Assembly (NCBI GenBank): GCA_030407315.1
Contig: JALQPE010001703.1
Location: forward strand, 54,868-118,867
Length of the DNA stretch: 64,000 nucleotides
Direction: 5' to 3'
DNA from: Asparagopsis taxiformis
Taxonomy: Eukaryota > Rhodophyta > Florideophyceae > Bonnemaisoniales > Bonnemaisoniaceae
The position numbers and the translations under genes are program-made. Shown here one piece after another: positions 9,056-21,400 of the stretch; within the stretch, counting starts at the first letter, position 1; each line of letters opens with the position of its first letter. The notes under the pieces were generated by a model. The model did no database searches. It was not told the DNA's origin and saw nothing but the letters and a program-made list of their open reading frames with translations.

Positions 9056-10868
9056 AATTCGGTGTCTGGGAGTGGTGGATGAGATGGAGCGTCACGCTGT
9101 CGTGGGCATCTTTCTGGGGTAGAGGAAGGCAGTTCTAGCGCTATGAGGATGGGGCATGGACGGTATTCATATGGGAATGGACAGAATAGTACGGCTAGGA
9201 ATTTTTATTTCGTAGTGACTATGAGCTAGCGAGAGGTATACGCGGTAGGATAGGTAGCAATCTAAGAGGGTGCGATATGGGAAGCTTCACTCTGGATTTG
9301 TTTATTTGCGCAGGCTACATTGAGAATAAACAATCCCTATGTTAAAAATGCTACTACAACTAACACTATTCCGACGAGTAAAACTAAAACTACTAGAAAA
9401 GTCTAGAAATCTATCAACTGATTGAGCTGCATGAATAAGCTAGGAAATGAAGAGAAGAAGAAAAAATGATGTATAGAAAGGAAACAAGTTAGTGACGTTG
9501 AATTGGAGAGGGAAATTGATGGTGATTAGGAGACTAACGTACCTTAACAAATACCATTGCATCCCAAATTGAGATATGTACTCACAGGCAGAAAAGAAAA
9601 TTAGTGGAGAAGTGGTAAGAGAGAAAGATAAATGAAAGTAGAAGTGGAACACTCACCGACTGGAAACCTGAGAAAGAGAAAACGAATAGAAAACTGGGTT
9701 AGTGGCGTGAGTTGTGGAAACGTACCATCATGGTTCATATCCGTCGGAGACAAAGCAACAACTTTGGCCTTGGAAGCCGTATTGATGATCTAAAACTTAC
9801 GCTTTGGAAGCAGTTTAGATGATCTATACGGCTTCCACGGCCAGGGTTGTTGCTTTGTTTCCGACGGATATGAAGATGGAAACAGGGATTTCCAGAATCT
9901 TTCGTTTAAGTAGTACTCTACGGGCGGAAATGACGTGTAGGAGAAAAATAGAGGGATGAGTTTGAAACGGAGCGGTGCGATGGGAGGCCCAGAAAAACGA
10001 TACCTAGGCTGCGAATTACGCTTGGAAGCACATGATCTGGCAGAGGAGGCGCACATTATCGTATCTTCTACCGCCTTTTATTGTCTAGAATGACGTCATC
10101 ACTACAGAAATATAGGAAAAACACTAGCATATGGGGCCTACAGGACAGGCGGAGGTGAAGAGTAAGAAAAATGGCGCACTTTCCTGGACGAGGAGTCCGC
10201 GCTTCCAGTGATGATGTGGATGGTATATATCGATAACGTCATTGTATGCTCCGAGTACACTTGGCAGGCAGTCAAAGCGGGCCACGTGGATGGTGGCGGT
10301 TAGGAAACAGCAGTGTCGAAGAATTTTTATAATTTTCATGTTTCAAGCGAGCAGTGAGTCTGCATTGCAATATATAAATGTATCCTAATTTAAGATATCA
10401 CACCGAGTACGATTCAACGAGACATCGTGTTTTCACCTTGTGAATAGGGCCGAGAATATGGTAGAGTATACGAGTAGGAACTACGTGCATGAGAAAATCA
10501 GATTCAGTATTAGTGCTTAGAGCATCACTGCGTAACAAACGGAAGTGGATACGTCTTGGCCAGGATGGTGTTTAGGGAATGCGATACAAGATAGCAAAAC
10601 GATATTGAGTAGGTCGAGCCCGGATGAAATAGCAATCATTGTGCATAAAGTAATGAGCATAGGAAAAATCATTGTGGTGAAACAGTTCATTGGATCGAAT
10701 GAAAGCCAGGAAAGGTTTCTTAATGGTTGAATTTAGTGGCGGAGAAATATAATTCTGCACTATAGCGGAGAAGTAGCGGAAAAGAGTAAATCTCCTTCAG
10801 CAAGCGAGACATGCATCAATATTGCCCAGTATAGTTCGTCTGAAGTGCAAGTTGAACCTCGCAAAGTG
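9056..10868. other. Non-coding spacer with one long foldback
   Basis: No supported gene. A foldback at 9734-9874 has arms of about 61 bp (9734-9794 and 9814-9874) containing ATATCCGTCGG near the outer ends and a 19-nt loop; it could be a small MITE or a hairpin RNA source. Confidence 0.6.
9734..9874. repeat. Foldback hairpin with about 61-bp arms
   Basis: The left arm 9734-9794 is nearly the reverse complement of 9814-9874, with a few mismatches. The loop is 9795-9813. No copies are seen elsewhere in the window. Confidence 0.8.
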
Positions 10869-10872
10869 AATA

Positions 10873-11338
10873 TCAGAGGTCGTTGGCTAGTGGTTGAAGA
10901 AGTCTGCAACGATGGAGCAATTCTTGAAAACGGATTTGGCTGCAGAAAACTATTCCGAACAGGCCAGAGTTCGTGCAGTTCTCTTCGACGGAGAATCTGG
11001 CTGGGTGTACGGTGAAATTGTTGTTCAACGGATCGTTTAGGGGTGCTCCGGACGTCCAAAATTGTGTCAACCTCGAGATGACGGCGTACTACACTTGTAG
11101 CCGTTGGTGGGCCGGGCTGAAACCGAACTCGGTTGGTACCATTGGGCAGGAATGGATTGCTGGTTTGTTGGAAATCTTCGGGTACGTGAAGGAGGTGGCC
11201 GAGTATTGGAACGTTTCGGATGTGTTGAGGATGCTGGATGGCTCCATTTCCAGCGTGGGTGACCCGAGCAAGAGCTTCGACATTCACTCACGCGTTGTCG
11301 AAGTTTTTGCGCTGATGGTGCCCAAGAAGGGGTTCTGA
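10873..11338 (+). pseudogene. Possible remnant of the ParB-type partner gene
   Basis: An open frame (10973-11338) ends in a helical stretch with EWIAGLLEIFGYVKEVAEYW. It lies about 0.8 kb upstream of a recognisable dioxygenase remnant, where the cassette would place its ParB part, but I cannot align it convincingly with either ParB-like protein here. Neighbouring sequence to 11600 has many stops. Listed as context only. Confidence 0.25.
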
Positions 11339-12104
11339 GCGGACTTACATCCCAGGAAGGCCCTCCAATGGCTCCAAGTTTGAGAACATCTTTCCCAATC
11401 GGAAGTCTATGTTTTGAAAGGACGCCAGGAAAATGCTCCTGCGCGTAACTGGCTACCGCGACATGTAAATGCGGAAACAATTTTACGTGGTGGACCCACA
11501 CATCCCACATGCTGCGCTCCCAGTCACATGTGGTCATGATTCCGCCAACCCTTCCCCTTCCATTTCCCTGACCATCCCTTCATCCTCCATTCCTTTGCCT
11601 TTGAAGAATCCAATTTAGGTAGTACCACCTCAATTAGATTCTTCCAGCTATTCCGAGGCTGCCTCTGTTTCTGCCACTACCCCTGTCGTGTCTGCATCGT
11701 CCGGAGTGGAAACTTCTGGGAAAGTGATGCCCAAAAGGAGTACCTGCCTGAAAGAGAGTCGTTCCGGTCGTGGTGGAACAGCGACGGCGGGTGGTGCGAG
11801 CCCTGTTCAGGTCGTCGAGCTGGAGAGCGCACCCAAGGATGCGGGTAAAAGCTCCATCCTTGGGAAGCGCAACTGGGAAACCGCTTCTGCGACGCCCGAG
11901 CCCTCTACCAAATTTGGTACTTTTAAAAGAGGAAGCTCAGTGAGACTTCATCAAAGTCGTCGTCAAAGAAATCCAAGTCGGCTTCCAGAGGACGTTCTCG
12001 GGAGCCGATTCTCCAGTTCGACGACGCCCATGAAAATCCTATTCCCGACAGTATCGTCGATGAGAATGTGGCCGCCGTTCTCCCCAGCGCAATTGCGTCT
12101 GGTA

Positions 12105-13084
12105 GCCCGATGAAGTACTACATGGAAATTACGACGGTAGAGACGGTGCGGGCGGAAATAAAGGCGGCAGCATTCCTGGCAGCTGCATCGCCAGGTGCTG
12201 AGGACTCGGTGGTGGAATAGTACTTTGCGGTGAAGCGGCGTTGCTGGACAACATGGGGGTGGTTGTTGTGGAAGGCCTCTTGCAGTCGTCCACGGCTGGT
12301 AGCGCGACGCATGACCTCTTCAGTCACTTTTCTCGACAGTTCCAGCTGGTTGAGGAGGTTGAAAAGCCACAGAAACCCTCCCAGCAGTCTGATTCTGATT
12401 ATGAAGACAGGAAACCACAGGACGAGCCCCCAGATTTCGCCAAGCCCGGTTTTGATCCTTCGCCGTGGCATTTCATCCACAACGTGGGTGCTGCGAAGGA
12501 CCGCATAGATGGTGGTCGTGGGCGACTCCCCCTGCCGCGGTGTGAATTGTGCGACAAGCTGGAGGAGGGGAATTTGGATATGTACAGGAACAAGTTGGTG
12601 GCAGAGCTTGCTCTTGGTGTTTGTGCGGATTTCTTGAAGTTGGGAATGGAGGGTGAGGATCCTGTCTTTTTCCCGAAGACAGGATTACGGCTGCTTCTTA
12701 AAACAGATGGGGCTGCGGACCAGGATGGGCACACGGACTTCTGAGTATCCCAATTTTGAGGAGTCGGACCTACCCAATCCCCATCCTATTTCATGATGTC
12801 GAGCGGATCCGATGGGTTCTTTATAGTAGCTGCACCTTATAGTCATGTATGCCTGGTCCATACGGACGCCGACATGTGGAAGGTTCCCGTTAACCACTTT
12901 TATGTGCCACCCTATTCCGTCTTAGTTGATCGCGGTGACCTTTACCATTACGGGGTCGGCTTCAGGTGAGGAGATCTTCCTGTGGGAGCAGAATTTAGTC
13001 TATGGTCTGCCCACGCGCGGCCACATCTACTTGAAGACTGAGAAGGACGTCCTCACGGACCACATCCACACCGTCGAATATTAA
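12105..13084 (+). pseudogene. Degraded dioxygenase of a third cassette family
   Basis: Segments align in order with the family-1 dioxygenase gene. A stretch at 12110-12217 (TTVETVRAEI...AAASPGAEDSVVE) matches the region before the domain. FFPKTGLRLLLKT at about 12668 matches FGRTGLRMLLTG. QDGHTDF carries the His-X-Asp (His codon 12730). PPYSVLVDRGDLYHYGVGF (to about 12963) matches PPFSVLVTRGDVEHAGAGW with the distal His at 12946. GHIYLKTEKDVL at the end matches HIRVHSMAVRDS. The frame is broken by TAG 12218, TGA 12742, TGA 12757, and frame changes near 12230 and 12968, so it is dead, but metal-ligand positions are still readable. It is too diverged to be a recent copy. Confidence 0.65.
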
Positions 13085-13419
13085 AAGTATGACAGGAGCA
13101 ATAGATAGCATACGAGAAGTATTAAAACCTATGCTATTGTTCCCTGCTATGAAGTTCTGTCTTTCTCATCTCAACATTATTCGCTTAGCCCACCTTTCTA
13201 TTTTCATCTATACATCTGACCTTCATGTCATAGTTTAGTGCTACTAAGCCTATTGATTGCTACATTTTTGTATTAGTCTACAACTTTACATGATTTCACT
13301 AGCTAGACCGTAGGGGGGACTAGTTTTAGACCTTGACAACCCGTGAGGTTCGACTATAAGAGACGTTGCTGAGATAACACATGACACAGAATGCTCCTGG
13401 AAGCCACTCACAGCCGTAC
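13085..13419. other. AT-rich spacer; nothing recognised
   Basis: Short inverted words around 13107-13145 (AGCATACG... and TATGCTATTG) are the only structure I see. Confidence 0.5.
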
Positions 13420-14060
13420 AAACGTTCTGCTGAGCCATGTTCCTGACTTCCCAATTCCTTGCTCACCCTTCCCTAGGTGGGAGGGGGACGGAACTCTCAG
13501 CCCCTTACAGCGGAAGCCGTTTACCGGGGATTCTTACAGCAAAGTCATCGTTACGATGACTTTGCTGTAAGAAAGCGTTTCCATTACAGTGGCCAAGAAT
13601 TTTTTCACCGGGTAAAAAAATCATGGCAGCTGTAATGATTTATTTTCTTACAGCAAAGTCATCGTAACGATGACTTTGCTGTAAGGAAACGTTTCCATTG
13701 CAGTGGCCAAAGAAATTTTACCGGGTAAAAAATCAGCAAGAATTTTTACCGGGTGAAAAATCGTGGCTGCTGTAATGATTTATTTTCTTACAGCAAAGTC
13801 ATCGTTACGATGACTTTGCTGTAAGAAAGCGTTTCAATTACAGTGGCCAAGAATTTTTTTACCGGGTAAAAAATCATGGCTGCTGTAATGATTTATTTTC
13901 TTACAGCAAAGTCATCGTAACGATGACTTTGCTGTAAGCATCCCTGGTAAATTGCTTCCGCTGTAAGCGGCAGGGACTTCCGTCCTTTTCCGACCTAGGG
14001 AAGGGTGAGGAAGGAATTATGAAGTCAGGAAACAGGGTATAGGAATGGTATGGACGGCTG
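13420..14060. mobile_element. Foldback element A with four 37-bp palindromes
   Basis: Long imperfect terminal inverted repeats: outer CCTGACTTCC...CTTCCCTAGGTGGG at left mirrors CGACCTAGGGAAGGGTGAGG...GAAGTCAGG at right, then inner CTTACAGCGGAAGC and its complement. Inside are palindromes at 13534-13570, 13648-13684, 13788-13824 and 13901-13937, each with arms TTACAGCAAAGTCATCGT and one central T or A, alternating with the odd palindrome TTTACCGGGTAAA. No coding capacity. It resembles a MITE or Foldback transposon. Confidence 0.75.
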
Positions 14061-14798
14061 TAGGCGGCATTAGGTAACACATTGTGTTGTTTACACCCGG
14101 TTTGAGCTGGGTGTTGTGTCTAGTATGGTTGGAGGAGTGTACGAAATTTCTACCACGTGGTCGGAAATGGTTCAATTTTCTCACGACAGAGATTCTGACT
14201 TTCGAAATTCAAACTCGTTAAAGTGGGCTGGAGTTGGTGTGAACACCTCCAGGACCTCTGGGAAGGATCTGGTAACACATGTCCTGTGACTGCACGCGGT
14301 TATCCTCTCTGAAATCAACCATAGATTATCGGAGGGCAAAATCTACTCTTGGTGCCTTGTGGCACATTGACAATACAAAACCGTCTGTTTCCAGTTTTTA
14401 TATACTTTACTCTCGAGTAGATAGGATTTCAGCTGTCCAAGTAAAGAATGGGCCATATAAATGTTTCATTTCAACACAAGCATTGTGCAATTCAACCTCT
14501 TCCAGGTCCAAAAACTTGTCCAGAGTACACTTCCAGGCCATCGCCTGGGAGCGTACTCTGGACAATTTTTTGGACTAAGTGCACTTTCAAGTGCATGCAC
14601 TTGGAGGCATCCAGTCCAAATCTACGTCGTTCCGACAAAGTTGAATTTTGGCCATGGCCGAAATTCATCATATCTGCAGTTGTGAGAATCTGATGACCAA
14701 AAATCGATGCATTCTGCCAGCCCTAATGCGCAAGCCAGAAGCTTTACGGACAGATAAAACACCTTTCTGTAATCCCCAGAGCCACTCCAGCCCTTATA
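14061..14798. repeat. Element-associated repeat unit and one 172-bp repeat monomer
   Basis: The first part (CACGACAGAGATTCTGAC, ACACCTCCAGGACCTCTGG and so on) recurs after the other foldback elements at about 15410-15770 and 16450-16830. The part from about 14410 recurs at 17130-17260. A single diverged copy of the 172-bp repeat follows (about 14620-14795) and is cut by the CACTA-type end at 14799. Confidence 0.7.
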
Positions 14799-14870
14799 CA
14801 CTACGGTGTTGAAAAGAGGGCCTCAGACAGTACGGTGAGACAGTGATTTTTACTGCCTCACTGTACAATG
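14799..14870 (+). mobile_element. CACTA-type transposon end, left terminus
   Basis: CACTACGGTGTTGAAAAG followed by GACAGT motifs, close to the end at 8330. Similarity fades by about 14870, so only a short terminal piece is evident. Confidence 0.5.
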
Positions 14871-15094
14871 ATCTTCAGGAAGTAGGATATTCTCTAAGCC
14901 TAGCACGGGAGAGAAAGATGGAAGCGTAGGCATGCAGAAGTATAGAGGCAATAGTATGTGTAGACTATGGCAGTGGTAGAAAAGTATTTCATGCACGAAA
15001 AGGACTGGTAGAGTGACACTAGAGAAGTGATGCTTAGCAGGAAGGGATGTGGAGATGATGAAGGAGGACAACAGACATGAGATCGAGGGTTGAG

Positions 15095-15400
15095 ACCAAC
15101 GGCTTACAGACGGAGCAGTTTACCAGGGATGTTTACAGCAAAGTCATCGTTACGATGACTTTGCTGTAAGAAAACAATTCATTACAGTAGCCATGATTTT
15201 TTTACCGGGTAAAAAATTCCTGGCCACTGTAATGAAAACGTTTTCTTACAGCAAAGTCATCGTAACGATGACTTTGCTGTAAGCATCCCTGGTAAACTGC
15301 CTCAGCTGTAAGCGGCTGGGAGCTTGGTCCCTCCCTCACCTTGGGAAGGGTGAGCAAGGAATTGTGAAGCCGTAAAACATGGCAGAGGGATGGTTTGGAC
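15095..15400. mobile_element. Foldback element B with two 37-bp palindromes
   Basis: Same design as element A: a GCTTACAG terminal motif, TTTACCAGGGATG, palindromes at 15133-15169 (central T) and 15246-15282 (central A), then the inverted terminal sequence with GTAAACTGC and GCTGTAAGCG. The conserved trailing unit follows to about 15770. Confidence 0.7.
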
Positions 15401-15989
15401 GGCTGTTAGCGGTGTTGGGGAGCACTCTGCGTCGTGCTAACCCAGTCTGGGCTGGGTGCCCTGCCTGGTACGGCGGGAGGAGTGCACAAAATTTCAAACA
15501 CAATTTCCTCAAGAGTGAAATTCTGATTGTCGAAACTCAACCTCCCTAAAATGAACTAGAGCTGGCATGAGCACCTCCAGGACGTCTGGAAAGGTACTGA
15601 CAGCACATTTTCGGAGCATTGGCGCAGCTGTTCTCTCTGAGATCAAGCATAGAGTATCCGTGGCCAGATTCTATTCCTGGTGCCGTGTGGCACAGTGACC
15701 ACACCAAATCGCCCTTTTTAGCAGACTATAGATTTGAGTTACTAGGAATCTAGCTGCCTTCAATACCAACATAGTTGGTAAGTAGGCTAGCCTAGGATTG
15801 TAGGAAAATCAGGAAGGATGGGAGGGTAGGTATGCAGCAACATGAAGGGGATAGTATGAGTAGATTATGGCGGTGGTAGAGAAGGATTGCACTCACTGAA
15901 GGGTCGGCTGGAGTGACACCGGAGTCGACATAGAAGGGAGGTTGGGATAGGCTGGGATGAAGGAAGACAAGAGACATGAGAGAGAGGGT

Positions 15990-16450
15990 GAAGCCAGACC
16001 GCTTACAGCTGAGGCAGTTTACCGCGGGTGCTGACAGCAAAGTCATCGTTACGATGACTTTGCTGTAAGAAAAGAAAACATTACAGCAGGCACGTTTTTT
16101 TACCCGGTAAAAAAATTCTTGGTGATTTTTTACCCGGTAAAAATTCTTCGCCTACTGTAATGTTTCCTTTTCTTACAGCAAAGTCATCGTTACGATGACT
16201 TTGCTGTAAGAAAACGTTTCATTACAGTAGCCACGATTTTTTACCCGGTAAAAAAATTCTTGGTGATTTTTTCACCCGGTAAAATCCTTCGCCCACTGTA
16301 ATGTTTTCTTTTCTTACAGCAAAGTCATCGTAACGATGACTTTGCTGTAAGCATCCCTGGTAAACTGCCTCAGCTGTAAGCGTCTGGTACCTTGGTCCCT
16401 CTCTCACTTTGGGAAGGGTGAGATAGGAATTTTGAAGTCGGGAACATTGT
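15990..16450. mobile_element. Foldback element C with three 37-bp palindromes
   Basis: Palindromes at 16032-16068 (one arm starts TGACAGC), 16173-16209 and 16314-16350. The alternating motif here is TTTACCCGGTAAA, the reverse complement of the form in elements A and B. The conserved trailing unit follows to about 16830. Confidence 0.7.
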
Positions 16451-17260
16451 GGAAGGATGGTTTCGACGGCTTCGGGCGGCTTTGAAGAGCAATCTGTGTC
16501 TTGTTCACCCGGGCTGAACTACCTAAAAAGTTCAGTATTGGGAGAGCAGCACGGTAAATTTCGACCACCATTTTCTCACGACAGAGATTCTGGCGGTCGA
16601 AATTCAAACTCGTTAAAATGGACTAGAGTTGGTGTGAACACCTCCAGGACCTCTGGAAAGGTACTACCTGCACATTTTCCGAGGCTACAAGAAGCCGGTC
16701 TCTCCAATATCAAGCATAGATTATCGGTGCGCAAAATCTACTCCTGGTGCTGTGTAGCACATTGACTATACAAAACCGTCCGTTTTCCGTTATAATAAAC
16801 TATACTCTCAAGTAGGTAGGAATCTAGATATTCACCTTACATCGATGGTTATGAAGTAGGTTAGCCTAGGACTGAAGGACAGAAGGTAAAGGATAGGATG
16901 GTAGGCATGGGGTAAAATGAAGGTGGTGGTATGAGTAGAATACGGAAGTGGTAGACAGGTATTTAATGCACAGGAGGGGCGTGTGAAGTGACACCAGAGG
17001 CGCGGTGCGTCACAGGAAGGAAGACTGGAATGATGAAGGAGAACTAGAGGCATGAGAGATAGGTTGTTGAGGCATGCTTCTAGCTCTATTATATAACTAC
17101 ATTGCTCCTCTATAGGCTACGCAATCCATTCCAGCAGTTCTAGTTAAAAATGGACTATATGAATGTTTCATTTCAATATCAGCATTGTGCAGTTGAGCCT
17201 CTTCAAGGTCCGAAAACTTGTCCAGAGTACGCTTCCAGGCCACTTGAAGGCATCCAGAAC

Positions 17261-17948
17261 ACTTGCACTTCGTTCTTGCAAAGTTCAATTTTGGCTATCA
17301 CATCTCCAGTTGTGGGAGTCTGGTGACCAAAAGTCGATGCATTCTGGAATCCCTACCACGCAATTCAACAGCTTTACGGACACATAAAACACTTTTCCGT
17401 ACTCCCTAGAGCCACTCCAGCCCTTACGGATCACTTACACTTCGTTCCGACAAAGTTCAATTTTGGCCATCACATCTCCAGTTGTGAGAATCTGGTGACC
17501 AAAAATTAGTGAACTCCGGAAGCTGTACCTCGCAAGCCACCAGCTTTCAGGGCAAATAAAACCCATTACAGTACTCCCCAGACCCACTCCAACCCTTACA
17601 GACCACTTGCACTTCGTTCCGACAAAGTTCAATTTTGGCCATCACATCTTCAGTTGTGGGAATCTGGTGACCAAAACTCGATGCATTCTGTCAGCCCTAA
17701 TGCGCAAGCCAGCAGCTTTACGAACTCATAGAACACTTTTCCGTACTCCCTAGACCCACTCCAACCCTTACAGACCACTTGCACATCATTCGGACAAAGT
17801 TCCATTTTGACCATCACATCTCCAGTTGTGAGAATCTGATGACCAAAAATCGATGAATTATACCAACCCTTCCACGCAAGCGAGAAAGCTTGAGTGCAAT
17901 TAAAACAAGTTTTAGTGCTCCCTAGAACCACCCCAACCGTTTCAGACC
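17261..17948. repeat. 172-bp tandem array, four units
   Basis: ACTTGCACTTCG-type boundaries fall at 17261, 17433, 17605, 17777 and 17949, exactly 172 bp apart. Units share CAAAGTTCAATTTTGGCCAT, CATCTCCAGTTGTG, CTGGTGACCAAAA and ACACTTTTCCGTACTCCC stretches with point differences. A single partial monomer is at about 14620-14795. The regular spacing with point divergence points to tandem amplification. Confidence 0.9.
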
Positions 17949-18029
17949 ACTTTGCAGCCTTTTTCGCGAGGTCCGAAATCGTCTCCTTCTTCTTCCCGAG
18001 TGAGAAACATCAGTCCCTCTCATATGCTT

Positions 18030-18450
18030 ACAGAGAAGTTGGTTTACCATGGTTTCTTACAGCAAAGTCATCGTTACGATGACTTTGCTGTAATGTTTTG
18101 TTTTCTTACAGCAAAGTCATCTTAACGATGACTTTGCTGTAATGTTTTGTTTTCTTACAGCAAAGTCATCTTAACGATGACTTTGCTGTAATGTTTTGTT
18201 TTCTTACAGCAAAGTCATCGTTACGATGACTTTGCTGTAAGCAACCGGGGTAAACTGCCTTTGCTGTAAGAAAACTGAATAGCAGTTCCGACAGCTTGTC
18301 CTGAGAAAGCAAATCCGCCTTAACGATGACTTTGCTGTAAGAAAACAGAGTACTTACAGTTCTGACAGCTTGTCCTGAGAAAGCAAATCCGCCTTAACGA
18401 TGACTTTGCTGTAAGAAAACACAGTAATTACAGTTCCGACAGCTTGTCCT
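18030..18450. repeat. Foldback element D: 49-bp array of the 37-bp palindrome plus 71-bp partial units
   Basis: Palindrome copies start at 18057, 18106, 18155 and 18204, exactly 49 bp apart; the middle two have ATCTTAACGAT, which spoils the centre. Two partial copies follow (about 18320 and 18391), each after a GTTCCGACAGCTTGTCCTGA-type spacer. Confidence 0.85.
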
Positions 18451-21400
18451 GAAAACCCGTCCTCCCACATAAGTTTATATTCTGTTACCTACCCTAGAGC
18501 TCTAATGACGTGCCCAGTCCCAAGTTTCGTACCTGGTGCTGGGCAGAATGGCTAATTAGCGTACTTCATTCTAAGGATGAAGTCGACATTCTGTCGCGTC
18601 TGCAGCCATAACATGCTGTTGGCGCCGATTACAGCGGTGATTACACCGTTTGTGACGTAGCCATCGGCGCCGATGATTTATGCGCCGTAACACTTCAACG
18701 CGCCTACCACACACGCAATGTACTGTCATATTAGGTTTTCTCAAATCCTCGTCCGCCCACACGCTCAATTCATGCATGCATTCCCTCACCGCCTTCCACT
18801 CGCGTCACACGCACCCTTTCGCCCGTCTAAATGCCCCCTTGCCTTGACATCCCTCATATATCAACTGGTTCGACTCGCACCGCGTTGGTCCACTTAGCAT
18901 GACCATAGTCGCCGCGCCCATTCTTCGACCACATTCGCCGTCCAGTCGCGCCCAATCCCAACTGCCGCACACATACATAAACGAGCTTCCCATGATCACT
19001 TCCGCCCGGGCTGTCCCAACGGGCATACGATGCCATCCATACTCTGTCCGCAGATGAGCTCAACTCCCTTGTGCCAATCACTTGACGCCATTCGCACCTT
19101 CCACACACCCACCTCGCTGTTTCTTACTATCCTTCACACACACCTCGCTCCTGCCCAATCACATCTTCCAGTCTGTCACACTCGGTGATGCCAATCCGTC
19201 CCAGTAACGAGGTCGCAATATCGTCGACCTCGCTATTGAGACAATGTAAACAAAGAGGTTTTTCACCACACCCTGTGATCCATGACTTGACCAACTGAGA
19301 CCGTGAGCCGGATAACGTTGAAATGTTTATTCTTGAACTGCATCTTGAGATGTATTGAACACTTGCACAGCAGTCCCCCATCCCTGGACAGCGAGCCAGT
19401 CGTTGCACTCGGGTGTCAATCAAGTGAATGCAGTGTGTCAACGTGCCTTGTACAAAAACTTGGACCGGCTCTTGCGCCCCTGCCACTGCTCAAGCGTATC
19501 CAGATACTTGAGTGTGCCAGTCCAGAGTCTTAATATTCAGGTTGATGCATGTGAGCTGCCAAAATAGTCCAAATGGAACATATGACGATTTACGCCGAAC
19601 AAACATGTTGTCCTGCACAGCGTTGTTCTCTAGTGTTGCGCACTACACCATCTATCCCTTACTATCTAAACGAACAGCTTAAAAATGCTACATCTACAAG
19701 CACCAGTGGTGGACTGGGCTCGTCTGTCTTCCAAGAGTTTCCAGAATGGGATGTGGATATGGTTATGACTTCAACGACAACAGCGTGTGGTGAATGATGA
19801 GCGAAAAGTTTGTTTACTCGTTGCTTTCACTCGCAGTCTGCCCTGCGTCATGGTGCAATGCGATACAAATTGCTACTGGGAAAGAAGCTTTACAGAGTGA
19901 GGCAATGGTAAGGTGTCGGATACATACCGACGCTTCTCATACAAAGCTATATTTGTAAAAGTCAGTAGTATACAGTGTACGTGAGCATTGCATTGCATCG
20001 CATCTAGTAAGCGCGCACACGAACGCACAAATACAGATGCACGCACTGGCGATTGATTCACAACGAGCGCAACTAGTCCACAACAACCATTTGATTGAAG
20101 CTCTCCGGGTGATTCTAGCAGCAACGCATCTGCAATGGTTACGACACTAAGCTGTTGGAAAGGACCTGCAAGCAAGTTTCAAACACAAGGCCACACCAGC
20201 AGCAGAAAGAAAAAGTACATTTGTAATGAAATGCCACCGATATATTGCCTCCATCTTGGTTTCAGTGTTAGTTTGTGTAGAGCTGCCGCTGTGGTGAATA
20301 AGAGCGTTCCGTGTTTCAACAAGCGTATTAAGAAATACATATGTGACTGTGAGCGACATGCGGTGGCATGTTGTTGCGTTACAGACGGTTAGATGATGAT
20401 GTGAGGGAAGCAGCGATGCAAGAACTAGGCGCACATGTAACGCCAACAAAGATGCACACTGTGTTGCATTGAGAGTGCTGCGCGATGTTGGGGCGAGAGA
20501 GGAGGTCGACGTGGTGCAGACATCACACATCATTCCATTCAATTATATTCCACCAATACCCGTCAGGTGTATAGAAACTGTATGATTTCTCCCCAGACTC
20601 ATCTCCCATCACTCCAGTAATCCCACTATCACCATTCCCACTCACGTTTCCATGGTACTCATGTACGTCACACATAGCGTAACCCGTCATCTTCTTAGGA
20701 CCAGGATTGGACAAAGCAGTGGCGTCTTGGAGTCACCGGGACACCATCTGAGAGGTAGGAGTCTCCCCGACTGGTACTGTGACGAATGTGAACCACATCG
20801 GGGGTCATCGTAGTTGACTGTGTAGAGCTCATCGCCATCCCCTCGCTTAGTATCGAGCATAGCTTGTGAAATTCTAGGAAGCTTACTTGAATTAGATACA
20901 TTTTTCAGTCCTAATGTTTGTCCATAAAGCTAGGCTCCTCTTCGGCAGTAGGCACGAGACCGAAATGGGTGAATTGACTCGTGAGAAAGCGAGCAGACGT
21001 ATCAATCTTTCCGTAACTAGTGACATCGTAATCATATCGTTGAAATAACACGTGTGAGATTAATGGTGTGACCAGTAAAGATGCATGTACAAACGGATTG
21101 CAATGACAGTTGGAAGAACTGCCGGGTCGCTCGAATAGGCCTTCCAGGCTTGCAAAAAAGTGAGAACGGCACGCGCATTACGCAACGCCGCACGGTTGAG
21201 ACAGGCGGGAAGATTGACATGCAAAATGGCCAGCATAAACAGGGAGGTCTGCAGAACAACGTGGACATTTTGTGCACAAAAGCGGTGCAAAAGCTGTGTC
21301 TCGGCGTGTCGAAACTCGAGCACGACCGCCGACATGACGTGAAAAATGTGCACGTGTTCCTCAGAGAAGACGCGACGGAGGTCGAGCCACCTAGAGTCGC

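Noticed and set aside
8559..9095. Coding frames across the 35-bp array
   Set aside because: Produced by 35-bp periodicity on both strands.
13534..18240. CRISPR array
   Set aside because: Repeats are palindromic transposon-like units with conserved spacers in a eukaryotic setting; no cas genes.
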